From NCBI GenBank assembly GCA_024138025.1, contig JAMXBD010000231.1, forward strand, positions 620,001-684,000: 64,000 nucleotides of DNA, given 5' to 3'. Shown here piece by piece: positions 50,101 to 60,773 of this stretch; within the stretch, counting starts at the first letter, position 1; each line of letters starts with the position of its first letter. The notes under the pieces were generated by a model. The model saw only the letters and a program-made list of their open reading frames with translations. It had not been told where the DNA came from and did no database searches. Position numbers and translations under genes: made by a program. This DNA comes from Combretum micranthum (Eukaryota > Streptophyta > Magnoliopsida > Myrtales > Combretaceae).

Positions 50101-51084
50101 TCATAATTTATATTTATATCAAAATATTTCTTTGTGAAAGTCCATACATTCAATAATAAATTATTAATTTCATTTTTGACATAGTTCATTAGACATCTCT
50201 AGGATCTAAGTCCGAAAAATATCAACATCTCTAAGGTGCATTTTCGAAACTGTCGTTAGGACTGGGCCTTGGATAGGTCTTCATGTGGCCCTACATTCAA
50301 CCTTTGCGGGCATGGCCCGGCACACATAGCTTCTCTATCCTTGGACAGTAGCAGATTAGCTAGACTAAATAGTTTGACCTTATCTTTAACCTGTTGGATG
50401 CTTGGACCATTTTGGTCCCCTTTGCTTGACTTAAAGAGTAGACAAGTATTAGAAAAGTCATACCTTAGCTATAGCATCGTAAGTAATTGAGAAAAATTGA
50501 TGTATTCTAGGTTTATTTTAATTTATTAATTGCAATACTAGACTAATAATAGATTAAAAATACCATCATATCCTTATTCATTAATTGTAGTATTAAATTG
50601 AAGATAAAATAGTCCCATTGCTTGTTTATTTATTCCCACTACAAAAGGAGTAGAGAGGAAAAACAACCACCAAGCGGTTTTAATTATTCCCTCTAAATAG
50701 GGAATATAAACATTACTAAAAATAAATGTTTTGCAAGCAAATGAGATAGTAAGGTGTATTCAGGGAATATATATTCTATTTATTTTGTATTATCTCTAAG
50801 TAAACGTGTTATTAGGCTATTGCAAATAAATGAAATAGAGACAATTGTGGACCTCCTCATGCACATTTTGGATTAACAGGTTTGAGTTAGGGTTTTATAC
50901 GATCATCTTGCATATTTTTAACCTTTTTAAATTAGTTTAGGAGTCAACTTGATTCTATCATACTCCCACTGAGTACCTTAGTAGTATCAATTAACATGTA
51001 ACAAATAGAAGTCACAAACATTTATGTTAACTTATTTGAGACTTCCAGAAAGGTATATGAGCATAAAACAACTAGGATACTCCG
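47158..51084. other. Long AT-rich intergenic stretch
   Basis: No gene recognised. It contains a 73-bp tandem duplication (47211-47357), a (CT)n-T run (about 47468-47504), a possible TIR element at about 47638-48335 with CGGTTCGRTT-type wording at both sides, a small MITE-like segment at about 49331-49523, and a GC-richer patch (50225-50480) with GGGCATGGCCCGGCACAC. The open frames there (for example 50269-50490) have no recognisable product. Confidence 0.5.
47211..47357. repeat. Tandem duplication, period about 73 bp
   Basis: Two adjacent copies begin ACTATACAAAAGTAAAGGAA at 47211 and 47284, and each ends ACAATAATTTATTC. They differ at a handful of positions. Confidence 0.85.
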
Positions 51085-53880
51085 TGTTGTGGACAATCAT
51101 AACAAGACCGAAGGTCAAATGGAGTAAGAAAAATATTGAATACATATAAGTCACATATAATATTTACATAACAAAAAGTCCTTGGTTATAACATCATAAC
51201 TTTACAACTTTCCAAACTTTAGACGCCAAAAGACTTCATTACACATACAAAATATTTTCTTCAACTTCCATCTAATCTTCTTTTCTATCTCATACTAGCT
51301 TCCACTCCTTAGACTTGATCCCTCCCCTTAATTTCCTATAAACAAGCAATCTCAAGGAGCACGAGTACAACAAAACTCAGTGAATAATCAAATCTTGATA
51401 CTATTCAAACAATGTCAAGCAAGTCTAATTAACAAACATATGTAATGATACAATAAATAAAGCATGTGCAACAAACATAGTTTGGATAACTAGAGTCTAA
51501 ACCAATAGAGATTTACGCCCTCTCTTGCTGTATGAAGGAACCAACTCAAGTAAATGCCACCTAGGAGACTAAGATCTAAGAAATGAGAAGATTTTATTCA
51601 TTCTTATTTATTTTTATAATATAGAAAAAATGATACTCAACTTGTCCTTAGAACTTAGAAACTCCATTAAGTATTAGACATTTCATGTTAACACCATAGG
51701 CGATGTCCTTTTGTGCCTTCTTAGCTCCTATGGAACTAAAGAATAATGGTAACCTTTCTTGTAGAACCAAATATTGATTTCTATTTATTGGAAAAGCTCA
51801 AAGTTACCATAGAACCGAAATGCTAATAAGTAGTGTGTTTACCATGCAAATTTTAGTTATGTTGTCATGCAATACCTGTCCGTTTTATTTACGGTCGATT
51901 AAGAATTATACCATATTACTAAGTGAACACATCAATTTCAAACAATACACAATTCATGATTACATAATCAATACCATGCAAATACTTGCAACATTTAGTA
52001 TTAAAGATTGTTGTTCACTCATACAACATATAACATGCATTACTCCCCAAATCCCCATGCACATAATTAATTTCAGTTATATTTAGGAGTTTATGCCACT
52101 ATATTACATTACAAACAATTTGAGAAGATTCAAGTCACTCATTTTTGCATCTTTGCTTGGTTGTCATAATGATCTATCAGAAAGTCCGGGTCTTAATTTA
52201 TGGTTTCTATAAGATAATAAACATACACTACTAAGTATATAACTAAATAGAAATTTCTATTAGTGTCTAAGTGTCTTAAATTCATGTAATCATATCCCTA
52301 ATTCATTGGTCTTTAAGAAATTATAAAGTGCTATACTCAACTACATGTACTTTAACTAATCAATTAAGTTCGAGTATTATAACTTAACATATCCTCAATT
52401 TATAATTTTACGACCCAACTTAAGCAAGACTCTATAGGAGATCTTAACTATTATTTGTATATACATATATTATATTATATTATACTATTATATACATTTT
52501 AAAAGATGAAACAAGAGAACCATCACGATCGTAATTAAGGTTATGATCACCATCACAAGTACCACCATGTCCATGATCAGAGATGTTATAAATGTTGTAC
52601 AAAGCATACAGATGATCAAGGATCAATCACACCTGTGATGATTCAAAAATATTGTATTCTAAACGATGACAAGCTAGATCATGCCTATGATCGTGCAAAG
52701 TTCAAACATTTTAGATTGAAACCACCACACCCTTTATCACGCTCGTGATTAAGTAAACCCTAAGTTGTATTTTCAAACATCAAAATTTTTACACTTTTCA
52801 ACTAGGCATTATGATCTTATTTCCATAAAAAACACTTCCACATTAACATGTAAGGTTTATATATCTTTTACACTTACATATTTACATTACACATAAACAC
52901 CTACAGTACACTTGCTTATACATAACATTAGCCTTTTCAAACAACCAAAAGCCTGTCATATCTATAATTTAGGTATTTAATTATCAATATCGTTACTTGA
53001 TCTTTACCTATTTAACTCCAACATCCTTAGCAACCTTATATCTAACATTAGTCAACATGAATACTAGAACAAATTCAACTATTTTACAAGATTAAGTAAG
53101 CAATCTCACTACCTACCTCTTACAAGTCATAAAGACTCATTTAAACATGAAGATCCACTTTTTTCACATCTTTCTTCAATGTCATCTATAAACTCAATAA
53201 AATATAGATTATTTTAATAGAAACAAAAATATAAGCAAATTAATGAGTGAAAATAGTAAGTATACTTTACCTAATGTAGTCTTGACTTGAAGATAGGCCT
53301 TGAAGTGAATTTTTGGAAAATTTTAGAAGGAAATATTATGTGTGATGGAGTATGAAAGTGGCGCCTACTATGGTGCTTTCTAAGGGATTTATTGTCAATT
53401 TAAAGTAAAGTTACTTTGAATTTTTAGGCATTACAAAGAAAATATTGTGTGTGGGTAGATGCATGAAATATGAGGTGGGAAATGGGATTATAGACTTGGG
53501 TTTGCATGAAATTAGGCTTCTTTAGGCCAAAAACTTAAGAAACAAGAAATTAAGACCAAAGCAAAGTTTGATTAATTTAATCTAGAAACCTTATTTAAAT
53601 AAAAGCTTTCTTGAGATAGTTTATAATAAATATTCTTATAATAGGTTGAGCTTTAGAAATATTAGTTCACAAGAAAAATTAAAAAAAAAATTGATGGACA
53701 ATTTTGAAATAGCTTAAATGAAATTTTTGAATCTTTATTCTCATTTTACACATTCTACATTAGTCAATATGACAAAATCTCTACTAACTAAACCTTCTTT
53801 ACTTACTTTTTTATTAATTCTATATTGATTTTAATTATAATTTTTAAACATAACTTAAAGGAAAAACTTGGGACTATAGA
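51085..53880 (-). mobile_element. C-like LTR, decayed, about 2.8 kb
   Basis: The left edge TGTTGTGGACAATCATAAC resembles the left edge of C1. The right edge near CTTGGGACTATA aligns with C1's ACTTAAG..TTTGGGTATTTCA end. The interior has the ATCACGxCCATGAT array and a GATTTACGCCCTC segment (near 51510) also found in LTR A3. No TSD was found, so the ends are approximate. No coding region. Confidence 0.45.
52515..52750 (-). repeat. ATCAC..TGAT motif array in the C-like LTR
   Basis: Repeated ATCACGATCG, CCATGTCCATGATCAG, TCACACCTGTGATGATT, ATCATGCCTATGATCG and ATCACGCTCGTGAT words, the same dyad theme as in LTR C1 but with different spacing. Confidence 0.55.
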
Positions 53881-54571
53881 TTCCAATCGGAGTCATCTTG
53901 CATATTCTTAACCTTTCTAATCATGCATAGGTCAATTTGATTCCATTGAATAATTGGGTTTCGTTATTCTCTCTTTTTAGCTCATTGAGGTTACTAAATA
54001 TTAATTAATCTTACTCATTGATGGTCCATAAAATTCATAGTGATGATGGCAAGCTGCTTACCACAGATAAATATATGTGTGTGCGTGTGTACATTAAATG
54101 TACTAGGGGAGGATTTCAACTTGCCTCCTCCACTAGTTTACTTGTCACTTGAATACTAAGTTTATAAGAAAATCACTTATTTTTCTTTCTAAACCTTTTG
54201 CATCTATTGTAAGATGTATATGTCTATGCATATATTGCTAGTTGTTAATCACAATTAAGCTCTTTGATTTATACATAGACGCATTTAGACATTTGTGGTA
54301 AAATTACTGATTAAGCAATTACCAATTGATATAATGGCATCACTTTTTGTTTCACAAATGAGAAATATCTTGCATACATAAAGGTAAAACCTAAATGATA
54401 ATTTGTGCATATAGAATGTCCTTATTGTAGGTTTAGAGCAAATACCCATTTTTTATGTTGTCCTAAAAGGAAAGACTTTCATGGAGCTTTTGGGTTTCAA
54501 TTTTACTAGTCAATAATCAATAATAATATGCTTTTTTTTTTCTATGAAGGCTTGGTTTAGCATTGTTGTTT

Positions 54572-54600
54572 CCCCCCCCCACCCCCCCCCCCCCCCCCCC
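54572..54600 (+). repeat. C-rich homopolymer tract
   Basis: Nine C, one A, then nineteen C. Not inside any recognised element. Confidence 0.8.
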
Positions 54601-54791
54601 AATTACAATGGGAAGGAAGAAGTTTTCAAACCTGTTTACCTCTCATTTGAGAAATTAGGATAATACTACTAGTTACAAGACCATTGACTTTGTTCAGTAT
54701 TGTTAAGCATATATTACCAATCATTTGCATGATAATCCATAAATGATTTAAGGCAAGCAATTACATTTCATTATAGATGGAGGTAATATAA

Positions 54792-54965
54792 TTAGACATG
54801 GGCATGGGTAAACTTGATCAATGACTTAGCTCGAACCGCTTTCGGTAAGTCAATTTGTCACCTTAGCCCATCAATATATCATGACCGCCAAATGACCCGA
54901 CCATCCCTGATCGGATCCGAGACTTGGTAGGCTTAGACTGGTTTGGACCTATGCTCATATCTAAG
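54792..54965. mobile_element. Small MITE-like TIR element, 174 bp
   Basis: The ends match as inverted repeats at about 14 of 17 positions. The interior has GACCCGACC-type wording. No clear TSD. Confidence 0.4.
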
Positions 54966-55757
54966 TATAGTAGAGTTCCCAAATGCTTCCTTGATACTCT
55001 TAAACACTAAAGGCATAAGATGAGTACATATAAGTTCTAATATGTATAATAATCAAGACAAAATGAATGCAAAGCAAAATATATGAAGGAAAACTGAAAC
55101 AAAGGGAAAAAAATAATCCATCTCTAGTCTCTACAAGTATAGCCAATTGATTTGAAAACAAGTAAACGAAAAATCATCTCGATCAATTAATTCTAAAACA
55201 TAAACAAAATAAATGAATCAGATCAACTAATCCACTTCTTTGATCAAATTCAATGAACTGTGATTCCATTAAACTAGGTCGACTAATTTCGACCATTTAC
55301 TCCAAAGTTCCACTTAGTATTTATTATCATTAATCATGTGTTGTAATGCAAGATTGTAGCCCCTATGTCTTTATACTACCAAGTTTCCTAAGAATATAGT
55401 TAACTATCTTGTTACAAGGGATTAAAAAACTTACCAAAAATAAACTTAGAAAACTCTGTGAGTATTTCTAAATTGCACAAGATACTAATTTGGATTTAGA
55501 CTTTATAAAACAACTTGTACTTCACATATACTTCGCAATTGTAAGTTTGATTGTAACAATTGAATATGATAAGGAGAACTAGGTAAAACAATGGAAGGAA
55601 TATCGAACTGTATAATTGTCTTGTGCCATGTTTATAATGCACACTGTTGGATAAGATTCTTATTAATAAATTTTACTTTTCAATATTCTTATACCATCAA
55701 ATATTAAAGGAAAAAGATTTAGGTTTTTTATAGTATTATGAAGAGAGTTTTATCATG

Positions 55758-55980
55758 TGAAGATATAGATTAGAATTTATTTATTTGCACAAATAAATGT
55801 ATATTAATGTATACTATTAACTAGTCTAAAATAAGGCGTTATACAAAACAAATAAATGCAAATTAATGTATAATATTGACTAGTCTTAAATAGGGATTTC
55901 TTTCCTTTTTTAGTCCACTAAAGCATGTATATATATCAATATCTACATATCAATAAATAAGAAATTCATTTTTCTTCACA
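55758..55980 (+). mobile_element. 5' LTR of copia element, about 220 bp
   Basis: Starts TGAAGATATAGATTAG and ends close to TTTTTCTTCACA, directly before the primer-binding site. It matches the shorter 3' copy at 60372-60511 (shared ATTTGCACAAATAAATGTA and TGACTAGTCTTAAAT). The flank TCATG (55753-55757) reappears at 60512-60516 after the 3' copy. Confidence 0.7.
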
Positions 55981-55993
55981 TGGTATCAAAGCC
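55981..55993 (+). other. Primer-binding site for initiator tRNA-Met
   Basis: TGGTATCAAAGCC, one base away from the standard plant element PBS TGGTATCAGAGCC, directly after the 5' LTR. Confidence 0.85.
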
Positions 55994-56079
55994 CATAAAC
56001 TTGAGATAATTCATTGTGTTTCTTCTTCTTCTTCAATAGATCCTATGTTTTGATTTCTGAAATTTGTTTTCTCATTTTG

Positions 56080-59000
56080 AGAATGGAATTATTGATTGAT
56101 AATAGTCGACGAATTATAATGATTCAATTTCTCATTTTGCTTTATCTTATTTTGATGTTCTGAATAATAATGTTGGTTCTTGGATAGTTGACTCAGATGC
56201 TAGTGACCACATTATACCTTTTAAATCACTTCTTGTTAATCCTAAAACTTTGCCTGTCCCCATACACATTCATCTTCTAGATGGTACGTTGAAATCTATC
56301 AATCTCATTGGTTCAGTTCCTCTTATTGACAAACTGATGTTATCAAATGTTTTTTACATCCCCAAATTTACTCATAATTTTTTGTCCATTCAAAAGGCTC
56401 TTCTTGGAAATCCTTATGTTGTTCTCATTGATTATTCTTCTCTTGTTTTTTAGGACTAGAAAACTAAAGAAATTATTGTCAAGGCTGAATCAAATAATAG
56501 ACTATGTATCACTAAGTCTTCTGTCAATAGGAGTTTTATGTTTTTACATAATTATGCACATCATCAATCTTTGTCTTCTATCAATTTAACTTGTAGTAAA
56601 ATGGATTTTTTGCACTTGTTTCATGCAAGACTAAGTCATACTTCATGTTATAAGCTTCAACATGTTGATATTTGTAAGTCCTTTGTTATCAAAGACTTTG
56701 TTTGTGAAGTTTGTAGTGAAGCTAAGGCTCATCATCTTTCTTTTGAATGGAGTGATAGTAGTTTTTCACTAGATTTCATTTGTTGCACTTGGATATTTGG
56801 GGTCCTTATCATATATCTTCCATTTTTGGTGCAAAGTATTTTCTCACTATTCTTAATGATTATACTAGAAGTACTTGGACTTATTGACTTTATAATAAGT
56901 CTCAAGCATTAGCTATTATGTTCAAGTTTTTGCACTATGTTTTTAATTATTTTTCTACTATACCAAAGGTTATTTATACTGATAATGGAGCCGAGTTTCT
57001 TTCTCATGCATATCAAAGCCTTTTTGATAACATGGGAATTACACATCAGCCCACTATAGCTTATACACCTCAACAAAATGGGAGGGTTGAGCGTAAATAT
57101 CGTCATTTACTTGCCATGGCTAGAGCTCTACGTTTAAATGTCAATCTTCTAAAAGAGTTTTAGGGAGAGTGTGTTCTTATTGCAATTTACCTTATAAACC
57201 GAATGCCTATTTCCTCTCTTTATTGGAAAACACCTTATGAGCTTATGTTTGGTAAGCCAGCCTCTTATGATCATTTTCGTACAATGGGTTGTTTATGTTT
57301 TGCTATCAAACCTTCACACATGAGAGATTAATTGGATAGTCGTGCTGATAGATGTATTTTCCTTGGTTATATTGCTGGGCAAAAGGGCTATAAATTATAC
57401 AATCTTCACATTAAAAGTATCTTTGTTAGTCATGATATAATTTTTCGTGAACAGATGTTTCCTTTTTTGTCTCCTTCTCCTTCTATTGGATATAATAAAA
57501 TTTTTTCTGATTCTGATTCAACTACATCTCTTGTTCATGTCCTTACACCTGATGAAGATGTTTTTACTAATTTAGACATTAATCCTTTAATTTGTCTATT
57601 ACTTCAACTAATGCTCCTTTTTCTGTTTCGAATGAACTTGATATTGATGTCTTTGTTCCTGAAACTGCTATTTCTATTGTCTCTAGTTTAGATGTGCGTA
57701 GGTCATCTAGGACACGTAAGACTCCCAATTGGCTTCAAGACTTTGGTCATTTCATTCATATTAGTTTTACCTGTTCTGTTTTGTCCCATCATCCTTATCC
57801 TTTACTCTCCCTTAATGATTTTTCTTCTTACCCTTCAATTTATGTTGCCTTATTAGCACAAGTTTTAACTACTAAAGAACCACGTTGTTGTTTGCATGCA
57901 TCACAAGATCCTAATTGGGTATTAGCTATGCATAAAGAACCGGAAGCTATAGAGCTTAATGACACATGGGTTATAACTGATTTGCCCTAAAGAAAAAGAA
58001 ATATGTTATAAGTGGGTTTTTAAATAAAGTATGACACTGATGGTTCTATTGAATGCTATAAAGTACGTCTAGTTGCTAAGGGTTATACTCAAATAAAGGG
58101 AGAGGATTATCATGACACATTTTCACCTGTAACACATTTGGGGACTATTCAATATTACTTACTGTAGCGGTTGCTAGAGGATGGTCTTTATATCAATTAG
58201 CTATTAACAATGCCTTTTTGCATGGTTTTCTTAATGAAGAAATTTACATGAAGCCGCTTGATGGATATACAAAAGCGTTTCATGGTCAAGTTTGTAGGCT
58301 CAAAAAATCTATTTGTGGCATTAAACAAGCTTTTACACAATGAAACATTGAGATTTGTCAATTTTTACTAAGATAAGGATTTGTTCAATCTCATGTAGAT
58401 TATTCTCTCTTCACTAGAAAATTGGGAATGAGTTTATTGTAGTTTTGTTGTATGTGGATGATCTAATTGTTACAAGAACTAGTTGGAATGCAATTTCCTT
58501 ATTGAAATCACAACTTCATGATACTTTCACAATCAAGGATCTTGGCTTCGTTCACTTCTTTCTTGGGTTGGAATTATGTCGTACTTCTGTAGGATTGCTT
58601 GTTCATCAACGTAAGTTTCTTTTAGATTTATTGGTTGATGCTGGATTTTCGAGCTGTAAATCGGTTTCTTAACCATTGCCTACTAGTTGTAAACTAGATT
58701 CTGAAACCTCTTTCTTCACCATCTAAATATGGAAGACCTATTAGACGACTTCATTATCTTCCTATAACTCGTCTAGACATTTCCTATGCCATTCAAGTTC
58801 TTTCTCAGTTTATGTCTCGGCCATGTTCTTTGCATTTGCAAGCTGTTAATCATGTCTTACGTTATCTAAAGGTTCTCTCTCACTTAGTCTTTTTTGCTTC
58901 TAATTCTTTGGAATTACAAGCCTTCAAAGATGCTGATCGAGGGTTGTCTATGGTTGATCAATGCTCTTTAACTAGCCATTGTGACATGTTGGGTTTAGCC

Positions 59001-60300
59001 TTGGTTTCTTGGAAAACTAAGAAACAACACATTATTGGTATGTCTACCATAGAGGTAGAGTATCAGAGTCTTGTAGCTATTACAAAAGAGGTTTTATGGG
59101 TTTCTTATAATCTTCATGATCTTTATGTTACTCTTCTGATGCAGATGACGAACAACAACGTACGCCACTAGCTTTGAACTGTAAGCCGCCAACCTTTGAC
59201 ATTACACAGCCGACATTGAGACCAGCCTTTACTGCTGATGGTTTTATCTTTTGAGTTTCGAAACCACGTATGCCGGCATTAAAAACCAATCTTTATTATT
59301 GACGGTTTCATCTTTTCAGTTCTGAAACCACCTACATTAATTAAAGGATGCCAATTTTTTATTTCCAATGTTAATTGTCAGTCACACTATTTATTTTGTA
59401 TTTAATGTATTTATTATTTTCCTTTTTAGATCTTTCCTTTTAGAGTTCCTCATGTAATAGTATATATAGGCCTTTAGGCTTATCTTTGTTAATCAAACAT
59501 TTGATATACTTTAAAACCTTAATTGAAAATTGTTATCATAAAGTTTATATTTTTATTACAAATCTTGTTTATCTACGCTTTACCGTTACGTCAGGTATCA
59601 AAGTGGGATGGCTACTGATGGCGATGGCGATAGCGATGCTCTTCATGACGGTGTTCAAGGGAGTGAAGCCCCTCAGGGGGACAAGGCCTTACAATGATTG
59701 GAGCGACGTGTTTGTAATTCGATGATAGGAATTCCATCTTCATTAGATATTTCATCCGATACCACCATGCAAAAGCTATCCCTTTTAAGTCTTCGCGTGC
59801 ATTGAAACTAGTCTTTATCACTAATGGTTTCATTTTTGAGCTCTTAAACTACCTACATTAATTAGAGGCTGCCAGTTTTTATTTCCAATGTTAATTATTA
59901 GTTACACTATTTATTTTGTATTTTTTATTTGCCTTTTTATATCTTGGCTTTTAGAATTCCTCATGTAATAGTATATATAGGCATGTATAAGCCTTTAGGC
60001 TTGTCTTTGTTAACCAGAACATTTGATATATTTTAAAACCCTAATTGGGAACATTTTCTCACAAAGTTTGCATTTGTATTGCAAATCTTGTTTATCTAAG
60101 CTCTGTGGTGCTCCTCATCTTATTCCTTTAATGTGTGATAATAATATGCTATTTAGATTATTACAAATCATTGTTCGCACGGTAGGGCAAAACATATTGA
60201 TGTTGATATTCAATTTATTTGAGATCATGTGGCAAGTGGTTTTTTGCAGCCTTATTATATTTCTGCTCATCATCAGCCTACTGATATGTTTATTAAGGTA
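56080..60300 (+). pseudogene. Ty1/copia pol relic (protease, integrase, RT, RNase H); gag lost
   Basis: Copia-order polyprotein with stops and frame changes. Protease near 56170-56450 (SWIVDSDASDHI; the usual DSGAS glycine is D here). GAG-pre-integrase at 56600-56740 (LFHARLSHTS, CEVCSEAKAHHLSF). Integrase core at 56770-57160 (VIYTDNGAEFLS, TPQQNGRVERK) and its C-terminal part to 57460 (TPYELMFGKPASYDH, RCIFLGY, GQKGYKLYNL). RT at 57870-58660 ([23 protein letters not shown], and YVDD at 58454). RNase H from 58730 (SWKTKKQHIIGMSTIEVEYQSL), cut at 59136 by a TRIM-like element and resumed at 60118 (IPLMCDN, then AKHIDVDIQF near 60190 and YYISAHHQPTDMFIK near 60250). Only about 190 bp separates the PBS from the protease, so gag was deleted. 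It cannot encode a working element. Confidence 0.85.
59137..60117 (+). mobile_element. TRIM-like LTR element nested in copia RNase H, 981 bp
   Basis: Two direct repeats, about 59137-59593 and about 59723-60117, share CTCATGTAATAGTATATATAGG, CCTTTAGGCTT and AAATCTTGTTTATCTA. Between them are a PBS-like GGTATCAAAG at 59594 and an ATG at 59610 opening MATDGDGDSD-like residues that soon stop, about 130 bp in all. Flanks TCTTC (59132-59136) and TCTTA (60118-60122) match at 4 of 5. Removing the element with one flank rejoins the copia frame across ...YVTL and IPLMCDN. The LTRs are visibly diverged. Size and content fit a TRIM/SMART-type element, or a copia element reduced by deletion. Confidence 0.7.
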
Positions 60301-60360
60301 ATTTCGGTAGCTTGGCTTCATTTGTTTTTTTCCAAGTTGGACCTTGTTGTGGCTCTAACT

Positions 60361-60370
60361 TGAGAGGGGA
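60361..60370 (+). other. Copia polypurine tract
   Basis: GAGAGGGGA directly before the TGAAGGTATAG start of the 3' LTR copy. Confidence 0.6.
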
Positions 60371-60371
60371 T

Positions 60372-60511
60372 TGAAGGTATAGATTATTTTTTATCTATTT
60401 GCACAAATAAATATAAATTAATTTATAATATTTACTAGTCTAAAATAGGATGTTATAGAAAACAAATAAATGTAAATTAATATATAATATTGACTAGTCT
60501 TAAATGGGATT
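60372..60511 (+). mobile_element. 3' LTR of copia element, shortened
   Basis: Matches the first 60% or so of the 5' LTR, then stops after GGGATTT and is followed by TCATG, the same five bases that precede the 5' LTR. This is either a terminal deletion next to a true TSD or a coincidence. Confidence 0.6.
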
Positions 60512-60572
60512 TCATGCTTCATAAGCTAAGGATATGTGCATTAATTTGGATATATACATACATATATATATT

Positions 60573-60773
60573 GGGACCACGGTTTAAAAGTATGCAGTCA
60601 TACTAGGACAAAAGGAACCAGCTAAGTCATGCGTTGCTTGAACCCTCTGGCACGTTATTATTTTATGGGACCACAATCTAAAAGTATACATTCATACCTG
60701 GACCGAATACTAGGACCTAAGGAACCAGCTAAGTCAAGCGTTGCTTGAGCCCTCTGCCACGTTATTATTTTAT
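60573..60773. repeat. Tandem duplication of about 94/107 bp
   Basis: Two adjacent copies starting GGGACCAC (60573 and 60667) share AAGGAACCAGCTAAGTCA, GCGTTGCTTGA, CCCTCTG and CACGTTATTATTTTATG. The second has a 13-bp expansion (GGACCGAATACTA region). More GC-rich than its surroundings. Confidence 0.75.

Larger units (their letters stand above)
53881..55757. other. Intergenic stretch before the copia element
   Basis: No gene recognised. A C tract (9 C, A, 19 C) lies at 54572-54600. A 174-bp segment 54792-54965 has imperfect terminal inverted repeats (TTAGACATGGGCATGGG against TTAGATATGAGCATAGG read from the right end). Confidence 0.5.

Noticed and set aside
59612..59833. Minus-strand open frame of 73 codons
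   Set aside because: Opposite strand of the gag-like start and LTR2 of the TRIM-like element; a shadow frame.
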